Shown here: piece after piece, positions 41,332-49,646 of the stretch
How the letters are laid out: every line of letters starts with the position of its first letter
Numbering within the stretch: position 1 is the first letter of the stretch
Position numbers and translations under genes: made by a program
The notes under the pieces: model-generated
Told to the model about the DNA's origin: nothing
Seen by the model: the letters and a program-made list of their open reading frames with translations, nothing else
Databases searched by the model: none
NCBI GenBank assembly: GCA_014654775.1
Contig: JACVZW010000007.1
Coordinates: 570,580 to 634,579, forward strand
DNA: 64,000 bases
Reading direction: 5' to 3'
From: Paracoccaceae bacterium
GTDB lineage: Bacteria; Pseudomonadota; Alphaproteobacteria; Rhodobacterales; Rhodobacteraceae

Positions 41332-41503
41332 TGCATCGACCTGCCTCAGACGCAAAGCAAGACTTCGGCTCAGCCCGCGACGGATTGATCGGGGCGCTGG
41401 CCGGCGCATTCGCGTTCCGGATAGCCAATGCCGCACAAGATCGGCACTCAGGATGGGTCTGCAGGCGTGATCACCCGAACCCCAACCCGAAGGAGAGCAA
41501 CCC

Positions 41504-41791
41504 ATGCGCCGCCTATCGCTCATTCTGGCGACAGCCCTCGTCGCCGCCACCGCCAATCCACCACCGGCCATGGCCGACAAGAAGACGGACGCCGTCATCG
41601 CCGGGGCGATCCTCGGTGCGCTGATCGCCAATGCCGCGCGAAAGAACGGGGCCAATCACCGCTTCGACTATTCAACCGACACGGCCTTCTACCCGGCCGA
41701 TCTGCCCGGCGTGACCTGCTACAGCCGCGCCCGCACCTGCTATCAGCGTGGCAACTATTCCGCTTGGGCAACCCGGAGGGTTTTCGGATGA
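41504..41791 (+). CDS. Small secreted protein, 95 aa
   Basis: The product has a signal peptide (MRRLSLILATALVAATANPPPAMA) followed by a hydrophobic glycine/alanine helix (DAVIAGAILGALIANAARK) and an aromatic C-terminal part with two cysteines (C72 and C79, in VTCYSRARTCYQRGNYSAW). A GGAGAG ribosome site precedes the ATG. No family is recognised. It is coupled to the next secreted protein by an ATGA overlap, so both probably act together in the envelope. Confidence 0.72.
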   Translation: MRRLSLILATALVAATANPPPAMADKKTDAVIAGAILGALIANAARKNGANHRFDYSTDTAFYPADLPGVTCYSRARTCYQRGNYSAWATRRVFG

Positions 41792-42240
41792 CACCGATCC
41801 TGTTTCGTGCGCTTGCACCCCTGATGGTGGCAGCCCTGCCCGTGGTTGCCTTTGCCGAAGAGATGCCGCTGTCGATCAAGATCGACGGAGCCGTGGCCCT
41901 TGAGGCATCGGTCCTTGCGGAAGGCACCCTGAACGAGGCGCAGGTGCAGGTCCTGAAGGATGTCGCGCATCAGAAGGCCGTCGTCCTGACCTGCGAGGGC
42001 TATGCCATCGATGACACCCGCTTTGGCGGTGTGCTGGCGGCGGCCTATCCGGACGATGCCGCATTCAACGCCATGGACGAAGACGCGCAGCTTCACATGC
42101 GGTCGGTGATCATGCTGGTGCTGGGCACCTTCCTTGGCGGCAATCTTGCCATCGCCTCCACCGATGCGGCGGCATGGTGCACCTCGGCCGCAGAAGAGAA
42201 GGGGCAGACGGACGCCCCGAACCGTATCTGGGCGGATTGA
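41788..42240 (+). CDS. Secreted hypothetical protein, 150 aa
   Basis: The start overlaps the stop of the preceding gene by 4 bases and follows GGAGGG. The product has a signal peptide (MTPILFRALAPLMVAALPVVAFA) and a mature part of about 127 residues with two cysteines (C68 in VLTCEGYA and C134 in AAWCTSA) placed for a disulfide. A mildly hydrophobic helix occurs at LVLGTFLGGNLAIAS. I recognise no family; a periplasmic or envelope role is inferred from the signal peptide. Confidence 0.75.
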   Translation: MTPILFRALAPLMVAALPVVAFAEEMPLSIKIDGAVALEASVLAEGTLNEAQVQVLKDVAHQKAVVLTCEGYAIDDTRFGGVLAAAYPDDAAFNAMDEDAQLHMRSVIMLVLGTFLGGNLAIASTDAAAWCTSAAEEKGQTDAPNRIWAD

Positions 42241-42582
42241 CACCGATCATCCGAAACCGCCGATCCCGGGTCTTTCCCCGGGGTCGGCGCACAAGGTCGG
42301 CGCAGACAAGGCGATCCTGCCTTCTGCACCAACAGGTCCAAGGCACCGAATTCACCGACCTTGAAGCCTAGGCCCCAAGGCCCCATGGATCGAATCCACC
42401 CGTCACTCAGCGGCATGATCGGGGCCACGCTCCCCGCGCGCCTGAGGGCGCATCCCCTGCAGATACCCCCGATAGGGATCGATGCCGCCGGATCGGACAC
42501 GAAAAGCTTGGCGCGTTACATCCTGAAATCCCTTATATCACAAGGATTTCCGGCTTTCTTCACAGCTATCCGAGGATGGATT
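42241..42582. other. 342-bp gap before tRNA-Met
   Basis: No convincing gene, hairpin array or promoter was found. Frames crossing it on either strand lack ribosome sites and read into the tRNA. It contains the 3' flank of the tRNA, where integrative elements often insert, but no integrase gene or repeat of the tRNA end was seen. Confidence 0.5.
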
Positions 42583-42659
42583 TGGTGGCGAGGGGGGGAC
42601 TCGAACCCCCGACCCCATGATTATGAGTCATGTGCTCTAACCAACTGAGCTACCTAGCC
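42583..42659 (-). tRNA. tRNA-Met (CAU), elongator type
   Basis: The 77-base gene on the minus strand folds as a cloverleaf: D-arm TAGCTCAGTTGGTTAGAGC, an anticodon stem of ATGAC/ATCATG type around loop CTCATAA with anticodon CAU, T-arm GGGGGTTCGAGTCCCCC and an encoded CCA end. The acceptor arm pairs GGCTAGG with CCTCGCC, leaving one U4-C69 mismatch. The D-arm and lack of the initiator A1-C72 type ends point to elongator methionine tRNA; an ileucine-accepting CAU tRNA is less likely. Confidence 0.93.
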
Positions 42660-42724
42660 ACTGCGGGCGTCCCTACAGACTCCCATGAATGGCGTCAAGC
42701 CACCATCCTTCCGCCATGCGCCCC

Positions 42725-44728
42725 CTAGCCATGCGCCACGCGCGGGCGGCCAGAGGCGGTGGCGCTCACCGTCGCCTCGATGAACATCGACCGACCCTCT
42801 ACCTCCGCCTCTTTCACGTCCCGCGCCACGCGGACCTGCACCTCTTCCGCCCCGGCGGCCCGGGCGCGCGCCATCGCCTCGGCCACCAGCGCGGCTTCCA
42901 TCGCCTCCAGCGCCGCCTCACGGCTGTTGAACGCCTGCAACCCGTCCGCCAGATGCGCCACGAACCGCCCCTCGGCAGGGCTGCTGACCAGCCCGCTCAC
43001 CCGCTGGCTTACCTGCCCGACCACCGCGCCGATGGCGTTGGCCACGCCGGCATGCTCCGGCAGCACCATCCTTGCCCCCAACCGCTCGCCCACCGCGCCG
43101 TAATAGGATGGGGCCGAGGCTCCGAGGCCGATCACCGGCACCCCCAGCCGCGCCGAGATTTCCACCACGCCGCGATGCTGCGCCAGCCCCGCCCGCATCA
43201 GCGGATGCCGCGCCAGCGCCTCCGGCGCCTCACCCGCAAAGGCGGGATCCTCGCCAAAGGCCGCCTCCAGCAGGCAGTCCACCGTCTGCGCCGTCAACTG
43301 GTCGATGATCGCCTGCGCAAAGACCCGCGCGTCGGTCGCGAACCGCTCGCCCCGCCCGTTGCGCCGCCGCGCCAGCAGGCGCACCGCCTTCTCCGCCGCT
43401 ACCCCATCCCACGCCGCCAGACGGCCCAGAACATGGCTCGCATCCGATGGCGTCACGCCGGAAATCATCACCAGCCCCCGCGCCACCAACCGCTCCAACG
43501 CCGCCACCTCCAGCCGCGAGGTCAGCACCTGCGCCACCGGCATGGGCTGCACCAACCGCCCCAGCACCGCCACATCACGCGGGCCAAGGCCGCCCGCATT
43601 CCCGCCCATGGGAATAGCGAAGCGCCCGTCGAACTCCCCCACCGCCTCGGCCGAAAGCCAGCGGTCCAGCGCCGCATGGACCATCGCCCCATGCTCCACC
43701 GCCAAAAGCGACACGGGCACCAACCGCCGCGGCCCAAGCCGCAGCCCGCCATCCAGTCCCTCGGTGATCAGATGCACCTCGCTGTCGCCGCCAAGGCCGG
43801 TGGTGCGCATCGCCACCGCCTCGACCATCGTGCGGAACCCGCCCACCCGCGCGCCCTGCGGGTCGATTTCGGGCAGCCCGTCGCGCAGCAGCGCCACATC
43901 CGTCGTGGTGCCGCCGATGTCGGACACCAGCGCGTCCTTCTCGCCCGTCAGCCAGCGCGCGCCCACGATGCTCGCCGCAGGGCCGGAAAGGATCGTCTCG
44001 ATCGGCCGTTCCCGCACCATCGCGGCGGAAATCAGCGCCCCGTCGCCACGCACCACCATCAGCGGCGCCTGCACGCCGATCGCCTCCAGATGCCGCTCGC
44101 AGGCCGCCACCAGCCGGTCGATCATCCCGATCAGCCGCGCGTTCAGCACCGCCGTCAGCGCCCGCTTCGGCCCGTTCAGATTGGCCGACAGCTCATGCGA
44201 ACAGGTCACGGGTCGCCCCGTCACCCGCCGGATCAGATCGCGCGCCGCCATCTCATGCGCCGGGTTCCGGGTGGCGAAACTCGCCGCCACCGCGAAGCCC
44301 ATCACCTGATCGGCCAGCGCGGCCACCTCCGCCTCCAGCCGCGAAAGGTCCAAGGGCGCGGCCTCCGTCCCGGCATGGGTATGCCCGCCCGCAAGCCGGA
44401 TCACTGGATCGCCCTTCAGGGCCTCGATCAACCCACCACGCTCCAGATCGGCGGCATCAAACCCGATGAAGACCAGCGCGACCCGGCCCCCCTGACCCTC
44501 GACCAGAGCATTGGTGGCCAGCGTGGTGGACAGCGACACCAGCGCCACCTCGCCCGGCTTCACCCCGGCCTCTGCCAACGCGGCATCCACCGCCCGGCCC
44601 ACGCCCAGCGCCAGATCCCCCCGCGTGGTCAGCGACTTGGCCGACCCGATCACCTTCGTCGCGGCCTCGTCCACGATGACCGCATCCGTGTAGGTGCCGC
44701 CGGTATCCACGCCCAGAAAATACGCCAT
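42725..44728 (-). CDS. Hydantoinase/oxoprolinase family protein (HyuA-like)
   Basis: The 667-residue protein has the ASKHA-type nucleotide motif GVDTGGTYTDAVIVDE at the N-terminus and the family segments SLSTTLATNALVEGQGGRVAL, SHELSANLNGPKRALTAVLNARL, ILSGPAASIVGARWL, SDIGGTTTDVALL and NAIGAVVGQVSQRV. The family hydrolyses hydantoins or 5-oxoproline with ATP, usually with a HyuB partner. No hyuB is adjacent, so it may be a single-gene type or have another substrate. Length is normal for HyuA. Confidence 0.9.
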   Translation of the reverse strand: MAYFLGVDTGGTYTDAVIVDEAATKVIGSAKSLTTRGDLALGVGRAVDAALAEAGVKPGEVALVSLSTTLATNALVEGQGGRVALVFIGFDAADLERGGLIEALKGDPVIRLAGGHTHAGTEAAPLDLSRLEAEVAALADQVMGFAVAASFATRNPAHEMAARDLIRRVTGRPVTCSHELSANLNGPKRALTAVLNARLIGMIDRLVAACERHLEAIGVQAPLMVVRGDGALISAAMVRERPIETILSGPAASIVGARWLTGEKDALVSDIGGTTTDVALLRDGLPEIDPQGARVGGFRTMVEAVAMRTTGLGGDSEVHLITEGLDGGLRLGPRRLVPVSLLAVEHGAMVHAALDRWLSAEAVGEFDGRFAIPMGGNAGGLGPRDVAVLGRLVQPMPVAQVLTSRLEVAALERLVARGLVMISGVTPSDASHVLGRLAAWDGVAAEKAVRLLARRRNGRGERFATDARVFAQAIIDQLTAQTVDCLLEAAFGEDPAFAGEAPEALARHPLMRAGLAQHRGVVEISARLGVPVIGLGASAPSYYGAVGERLGARMVLPEHAGVANAIGAVVGQVSQRVSGLVSSPAEGRFVAHLADGLQAFNSREAALEAMEAALVAEAMARARAAGAEEVQVRVARDVKEAEVEGRSMFIEATVSATASGRPRVAHG

Positions 44729-44845
44729 CGCCGTCGCTCGTCCTGCCTGCCGAGGCCCTATTGCGGCCCCTGTCGCCCCGGCACTTAAGGCGAAAGGGCG
44801 CGAAGATCACCCCCGAAGGCGACCTTTCCGCGTCGCCCCCCGCCC

Positions 44846-46120
44846 TCAGCGCCGTCGCTTGCCCGGGATGCGGCGCAGCCGCGCGGGCGCGATGCCCATC
44901 ATTTCGCGGTATTTCGAAACCGTCCGCCGTGCCACCACCGCGCCCTCTGCCTGCAGCGCCACCACCAGCGCCTCGTCCGACAGGGGCCGCGTCCGATCCT
45001 CCGCTGCCACCATCTCGGCCAGCCGCGCCCTAAGTGCCGCGGCCGAGATATCGGACGCCCCCTCGCCCCCCATCGACCCCGAAAACAGCGCCCGCAGCCA
45101 CAAAGGCCCCTTCGGCGTGTCCACGCTCGTCCCCGCCACGACCCGGCTCACCGTGCTTTCATGCAGATCAACCGCCGCGCCCACCTCGGCCATCGTCATC
45201 GGCACCAGACGGCTCGCCCCATGATCCAACGCCGCCTCCTGCCGCCGCAGGATCTCGCGCCCCACACGCAAAAGCGTGTTATTGCGCGCCTCCACCAGCC
45301 GCAGCACCGCCCGCGCTGCGCCCTGCCCCTCGCCCCGTCCCGGCTTGACCGCGATCTCGGGCAGGGACGACCGGTTCAGCGACACCATCCAGCCTTCCAT
45401 TCCCTTCCGGGCGATCAGGTCCGGCTCGCGCACCGGGGCGGATTGCATGTCGAACTGCGCGCCGGGCTTGGGGTTCATCCCCCGCAACTGCCGGATCGCC
45501 GCCATCACCTCGCTCTCGCTGACCACCAGCTTGCGCGCCAAGCGCCCGACATCGCCCGCCGCCACAAGGTCCAGATCGGCGATCACCCCGCGCAGCACTG
45601 GGTCCGCATCCCCGTCCGCCTCCGCCTGCAACAGCAGGCACTCCGCCAGCGACCGCGCGAACAGCCCCGCCGGTTCGATCCGCTGCAACCGCGCCAGAAC
45701 CAGCGCCACCCGCACCTCCGGCAGGCCCAGTTCCGCCGCCACCACGTCCGTCGCCACGCCCAGCCATCCCGACGGCTCCAACCCTTCGGTCAGCGCCAGC
45801 GCGATCCGCTGATCCTCGGCCCCCATCCGTTGCCGCGCGATCCAGCCCGACACATGGGCCATCAGGCTCGGCCCCGCGCCCTCCACCTGATCCAGTGCCT
45901 CGCCCGATCCGGTGCCCCGCAGCGCCCCATCCCATCGCGGCAGCCATTCCCCCATCGCCGAAGGCCGCAGGATCAGCGCCGGATTCTCCGCCGCCTGTTC
46001 CTCCAGATACCGCGCCAGCCCCGCCGCATCCGCCTTCAGCACGCGGATGGACGCATGCAGCCCCACCGTCAGGTGCAGCCGCTGCCGCGTGGTGACCCCG
46101 ATCCTCTGGCGCGTCGACAT
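44846..46120 (-). CDS. rpoN: RNA polymerase sigma-54 factor (RpoN paralogue)
   Basis: The 424-residue product has a shortened region I (LHLTVGLHASIRVLKADAAGLARYLEEQAAENPAL), the core-binding region, a DNA-binding helix-turn-helix near MTMAEVGAAVDLHESTVSRVVAGTSVDTPKGPLWLRALF, and an RpoN box at 397-406 reading ARRTVSKYRE instead of the usual ARRTVAKYRE. Region I has lost most of the glutamines. It directs polymerase to -24/-12 promoters with an AAA+ activator. Rhodobacter species carry several RpoN copies with separate targets; this one has no nif or flagellar gene beside it. Confidence 0.9.
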   Translation of the reverse strand: MSTRQRIGVTTRQRLHLTVGLHASIRVLKADAAGLARYLEEQAAENPALILRPSAMGEWLPRWDGALRGTGSGEALDQVEGAGPSLMAHVSGWIARQRMGAEDQRIALALTEGLEPSGWLGVATDVVAAELGLPEVRVALVLARLQRIEPAGLFARSLAECLLLQAEADGDADPVLRGVIADLDLVAAGDVGRLARKLVVSESEVMAAIRQLRGMNPKPGAQFDMQSAPVREPDLIARKGMEGWMVSLNRSSLPEIAVKPGRGEGQGAARAVLRLVEARNNTLLRVGREILRRQEAALDHGASRLVPMTMAEVGAAVDLHESTVSRVVAGTSVDTPKGPLWLRALFSGSMGGEGASDISAAALRARLAEMVAAEDRTRPLSDEALVVALQAEGAVVARRTVSKYREMMGIAPARLRRIPGKRRR

Positions 46121-46255
46121 GGGGCCAGCCTAGGCTGCCCGCCCGCCACCCGCAACACCCGGCCGGCTGCCGAAAGGCCAACCCGCCGCATCCCGCCCCC
46201 CTCGCCATTCCCGCCGATCCGGCCTAGGGTCCGCCGCGACCGACGGACAACCGCA

Positions 46256-48445
46256 ATGATGCATGAAGACCCCTTCCCCCTCGTTCAGGACATCGTCCTC
46301 ATCGGCGGCGGCCATGCCCATGCGCTGGTCCTGCGGATGTGGGCCATGGACCCGATCCCCGGCCTCCGCCTCACCCTGATCGACCCCAATCCCATCGCCC
46401 CCTACACAGGCATGCTCCCGGGCCATGTCGCAGGCCATTACCGGCGGGACGAGATCATGATCGATCTCGTCCGCCTCGCCCGTTTCGCAGGCGCAAGGCT
46501 GATCCTCGACCGCGCCACGGGCCTCGACACAACCACCCGCCGCATCCATCTGGCAAACCGCCCGCCCCTGCGCTTTGACATCGCTTCGCTCGACATCGGC
46601 ATCGGCTCCGGCCTTCCCGGCCTGCCGGGCTTCGCCGAGCATGCCGCCGCGGCCAAGCCCTTGGGCGACTATGCCCTGCGCTGGGAAACCTTCCTCTCCA
46701 CCGCCCCCGCGGAACCTGCCCTCACCCTCATTGGCGCCGGGATCGGCGGCGTGGAACTGGCGCTCGCCTCCGCCCACCGCCTGCGGGCCACGGGCCGCAC
46801 CCCGCGCATCACGCTCCTTGAACGCGCCGACACGGCGCTACCCAACATCGGCCCCCGCGCCCGTGCCACGCTCCTGTCGCGCCTCACCGCCGAAGGCATC
46901 ACGCTGCGCAGCGGCACCACCGCCACCGCCATCGGCCCCGATCACGTCACCCTCTCCGACGGCACGCGCCTGCCCTCGGATTTCACCCTCTCCACCGCAG
47001 GCACCCAGCCGCAGGGTTGGCTCACCCAAACCGGCCTCAGCCTGCAAGATGGCTTCCTCGCCGTCTCGCCCACGCTCCAAACCTCCGACCCTGCGATCTT
47101 CGCCGCAGGCGACTGCGCCCACCTCAGCCACGCCCCCCGCCCCAAGGCGGGCGTCTACGCCGTGCGCGCCGCCCCCATCCTGCTGCACAACCTGCGCGCT
47201 CTGGCCACGGGCCGACCCCTACGCCCTTACCACCCGCAGCGCGATTATCTGAAACTCGTCTCGCTGGGCGGCAAAGAGGCGGTGGCCGATAAGTTCGGCC
47301 TCCGCTCCGGCGGCCGTGCGCTGTGGTGGCTGAAAGACCGCATCGACCGCGCCTTCATGGCGAAGTTCGACGCCTACCCCACGCCCACCCGCCGCCTGCC
47401 CAACCCCGCCGCCATCGGACTGGCCGAGGCGATGGGCGACAAACCCCTCTGCGGCGGCTGCGGCGCCAAGGTCGGCCCCGGCACTCTGGCTGCCAGCCTC
47501 GTCACCCTGCCCGGACCCGCCCGCCCGGACGTGATCACAGGCGCAGGCGACGATGCCGCCATCCTGCGCCACGGGACAGGCGCTCAAATCATCACCACCG
47601 ATCACCTGCGGGCCAGCCTGAACGACCCTCGCCTCATGGCCCGCATCACCGCCATCCATGCCATGGGCGATATCTGGGCCATGGGCGCCGCCCCACAGGC
47701 GGCGCTGGCGCAGATCACGCTCCCGCGCCTCGCCCCCGCCCTGCAATCCGACATGCTGGCCGAGATCATGGAAGAAGCCGCCGCCCTCTTCACCGCCGAA
47801 GGGGCCGAAATCGTCGGCGGCCATACCAGCATCGGCGCCGAACTCACCATCGGCTTCACCCTGACGGGCCTGACCGACCACCCCGTCACCAAAGGCGGCG
47901 CACGCCCCGGCGACGCGTTGCTCCTGACCAAGTCGCTCGGCTCTGGCACGCTCATGGCCGCCGAGATGGCGCTGACCCGCCTGCCGCGCGATCTGCTCGG
48001 CCCCCATGTCGCCGCCGCTTGGGCCGCAATGTCCCGCCCCCAAGGCACCGCCGCCCGCCTCCTTGCCCCCTATGCAAGCGCGATGACCGACATCACCGGT
48101 TTCGGCCTCGCCGGCCACCTGCTTGAGATGATGGAGGCGTCACACACCGCCGCCACGATCGACCTCGCCGCCCTCCCCCTTCTTGCGGGGGCCGAGGCGC
48201 TGGCAGCCCAGGGCATCGCCTCCAGCATCGCCCCCGCCAACCGCGCCGCCACGGCTGGCCGCCTCACCGCGCCCAACACCCCCCGCGCGGCCCTCCTTTT
48301 CGACCCGCAAACCGCAGGCCCCCTGCTGGCCGCCCTGCCGCCCGATCAGGCAAACAACGCCCTCGCCGCGCTCCACGCCGCAGGCGAACCCGCCACGATC
48401 ATCGGTCATGTCACCGACGGCCCCCCCTACCTGACCGTAGGCTAA
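46256..48445 (+). CDS. selD: Selenide, water dikinase SelD fused to an N-terminal FAD/NAD(P) oxidoreductase domain
   Basis: The 729-residue fusion starts with a NDH-2-like flavoprotein domain (IVLIGGGHAHALVLRMW near 14-30, second loop LTLIGAGIGGVELAL, then FAAGDCAHLS). From about residue 385 it continues as SelD: C399-GGC-GAK405 with C402 as the usual active Cys/Sec position, GAGDDAAIL, HAMGDIWAMGA, VGGHTSIGAELTIG and DITGFGLAGHLLEM. SelD makes selenophosphate from selenide and ATP. The gene for the user of selenophosphate, mnmH, is convergent next to it. No selA, selB or selenocysteine tRNA is in the window. Confidence 0.95.
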   Translation: MMHEDPFPLVQDIVLIGGGHAHALVLRMWAMDPIPGLRLTLIDPNPIAPYTGMLPGHVAGHYRRDEIMIDLVRLARFAGARLILDRATGLDTTTRRIHLANRPPLRFDIASLDIGIGSGLPGLPGFAEHAAAAKPLGDYALRWETFLSTAPAEPALTLIGAGIGGVELALASAHRLRATGRTPRITLLERADTALPNIGPRARATLLSRLTAEGITLRSGTTATAIGPDHVTLSDGTRLPSDFTLSTAGTQPQGWLTQTGLSLQDGFLAVSPTLQTSDPAIFAAGDCAHLSHAPRPKAGVYAVRAAPILLHNLRALATGRPLRPYHPQRDYLKLVSLGGKEAVADKFGLRSGGRALWWLKDRIDRAFMAKFDAYPTPTRRLPNPAAIGLAEAMGDKPLCGGCGAKVGPGTLAASLVTLPGPARPDVITGAGDDAAILRHGTGAQIITTDHLRASLNDPRLMARITAIHAMGDIWAMGAAPQAALAQITLPRLAPALQSDMLAEIMEEAAALFTAEGAEIVGGHTSIGAELTIGFTLTGLTDHPVTKGGARPGDALLLTKSLGSGTLMAAEMALTRLPRDLLGPHVAAAWAAMSRPQGTAARLLAPYASAMTDITGFGLAGHLLEMMEASHTAATIDLAALPLLAGAEALAAQGIASSIAPANRAATAGRLTAPNTPRAALLFDPQTAGPLLAALPPDQANNALAALHAAGEPATIIGHVTDGPPYLTVG

Positions 48446-48465
48446 AGGACGACCGTCGCAAGAAT

Positions 48466-48523
48466 GAGTATTTTTCCCAAGATGAAGAGGCATCCGTTGC
48501 CCTTCATCTTGGCCCAAATACTC
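48466..48523. repeat. Inverted pair of the CTTCATCTTGG...AAATACTC repeat
   Basis: One copy lies inverted at 48466-48487 (GAGTATTTTT...AAGATGAAG) and one direct at 48502-48523, 14 bases apart. They can form a long stem of 11 and 7 pairs with a 4-base internal loop. The pair lies between the convergent selD and mnmH genes, a place where a bidirectional terminator or RNA-stabilising stem would fit. Single copies occur at 12517 and 51629. Confidence 0.8.
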
Positions 48524-48574
48524 AAAAAAACCTGAGCCAAGCGGCGAAGTCCGCGCAGGCGAGGCAAAAGGAAC

Positions 48575-48599
48575 GCGCCGCGCACTCTTCGCGCGGCGC
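48575..48599 (-). terminator. Intrinsic terminator of mnmH
   Basis: Perfect 9-bp arms GCGCCGCGC and GCGCGGCGC with a 7-base loop start 6 bases after the mnmH stop. Read on the minus strand the stem is followed by GTTCCTTTTGCC, a moderate uridine run. Confidence 0.7.
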
Positions 48600-48605
48600 T
48601 CCGCA

Positions 48606-49646
48606 TCACAGCCCGGTCACCGCCCCCGCGACACGGTCGGCAATCGCGCCCAGCTCGTCCAGCCCCTCCACCGCCACCTCGGTAAAGGGCACCGCCATTC
48701 GCGCCCGGTGCTTGCCATAGCGCGGGTCGTAATGCCGCTCCATCAACCCTTCGGCCAGATCGACAAACCGCCCCTCCGCCACCATCGCCCGCCACTCTGC
48801 GATCACCTCGCGCGGATGGGCCAGCGCCAGTGACGCCACCACCCCGTCCAGCCGCGCCACATCCGCCACCAGATCGGCATAGGCCCGCACCAGATATCCG
48901 GCCCGCGCCGCCCGCGGTGCTGCAATCGCAACCCGCGGCGCCTCCACCATCGCCCGCCACAGCTTCGGCGGCAGGCGGCACTCGCCCACCTTGGCGCTTT
49001 CCGCCTCCACCACCACCGGCCGCGACGGATCAAGCCGCGCGAGCGCCAACGCCAGCCGCCCCTCAAAGGCCTTCTGGCTCGGCTGTTCCCCCATATGCCC
49101 GAACAGCGACCCGCGATGGTTCGCCAGCCCCTCCAGATCCACCACCTGCACCCCCCGCGCAGGCAAAAGGTTCAGCACCTCGGTCTTGGCCGACCCAGTG
49201 TTTCCGTCCAGCACCACCAGCCGGAAGGGAAAGGCGTCGGTATAAAGCGCATCCACCACCAGCCGCCGCCATGCCTTATAGCCGCCCTGCAGCACCTCCA
49301 CCCGCCAGCCGATCTGGGCAAGGATCGACGCGAAACTCCCCGACCGCTGCCCGCCCCGCCAGCAATAGACCAAGGGCCGCCATCCCCCCGGCTTCTCCGC
49401 CAAGGGCCCCTCCAGATGCGCCGCGGCATTCTTCGCCACCAGCGCCGCGCCGATCTTGCGCGCCGAAAACGGGCTCACCTGCTTGTAGATCGTCCCCACC
49501 CGCGCCCGTTCGGCATCATCCAGCACCGGCAGCGATACCGCCCCCGGCACATGATCCTCCGCCCATTCCGCAGGCGACCGCACATCGATGATCTCGTCGA
49601 AATCCAGCGCCAGCACATCCGCCAGCCGCTCCAGCTTCACCGCCAT
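48606..49646 (-). CDS. mnmH: tRNA 2-selenouridine synthase MnmH (SelU/YbbB)
   Basis: The 346-residue protein has an N-terminal rhodanese domain (IIDVRSPAEW, catalytic C95 in LVYCWRGGQRSGS) and a C-terminal P-loop domain (DGNTGSAKT at 147-155) with EAESAKVGECRLP. It replaces sulfur of s2U34 by selenium from selenophosphate in tRNAs for Lys, Glu and Gln. It follows argE with a one-base TGATG overlap and faces selD, its selenophosphate source. Confidence 0.95.
   Translation of the reverse strand: MAVKLERLADVLALDFDEIIDVRSPAEWAEDHVPGAVSLPVLDDAERARVGTIYKQVSPFSARKIGAALVAKNAAAHLEGPLAEKPGGWRPLVYCWRGGQRSGSFASILAQIGWRVEVLQGGYKAWRRLVVDALYTDAFPFRLVVLDGNTGSAKTEVLNLLPARGVQVVDLEGLANHRGSLFGHMGEQPSQKAFEGRLALALARLDPSRPVVVEAESAKVGECRLPPKLWRAMVEAPRVAIAAPRAARAGYLVRAYADLVADVARLDGVVASLALAHPREVIAEWRAMVAEGRFVDLAEGLMERHYDPRYGKHRARMAVPFTEVAVEGLDELGAIADRVAGAVTGL

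Noticed and set aside
42361-42648. Plus-strand frame ending GGDSNPRPHDYESCALTN
   Set aside because: Its C-terminus is the antisense of tRNA-Met, a well-known false protein in GC-rich genomes.
42583-42659. tRNA-Met as an integration site of a genomic island
   Set aside because: No integrase and no second copy of the tRNA end were seen in the window.
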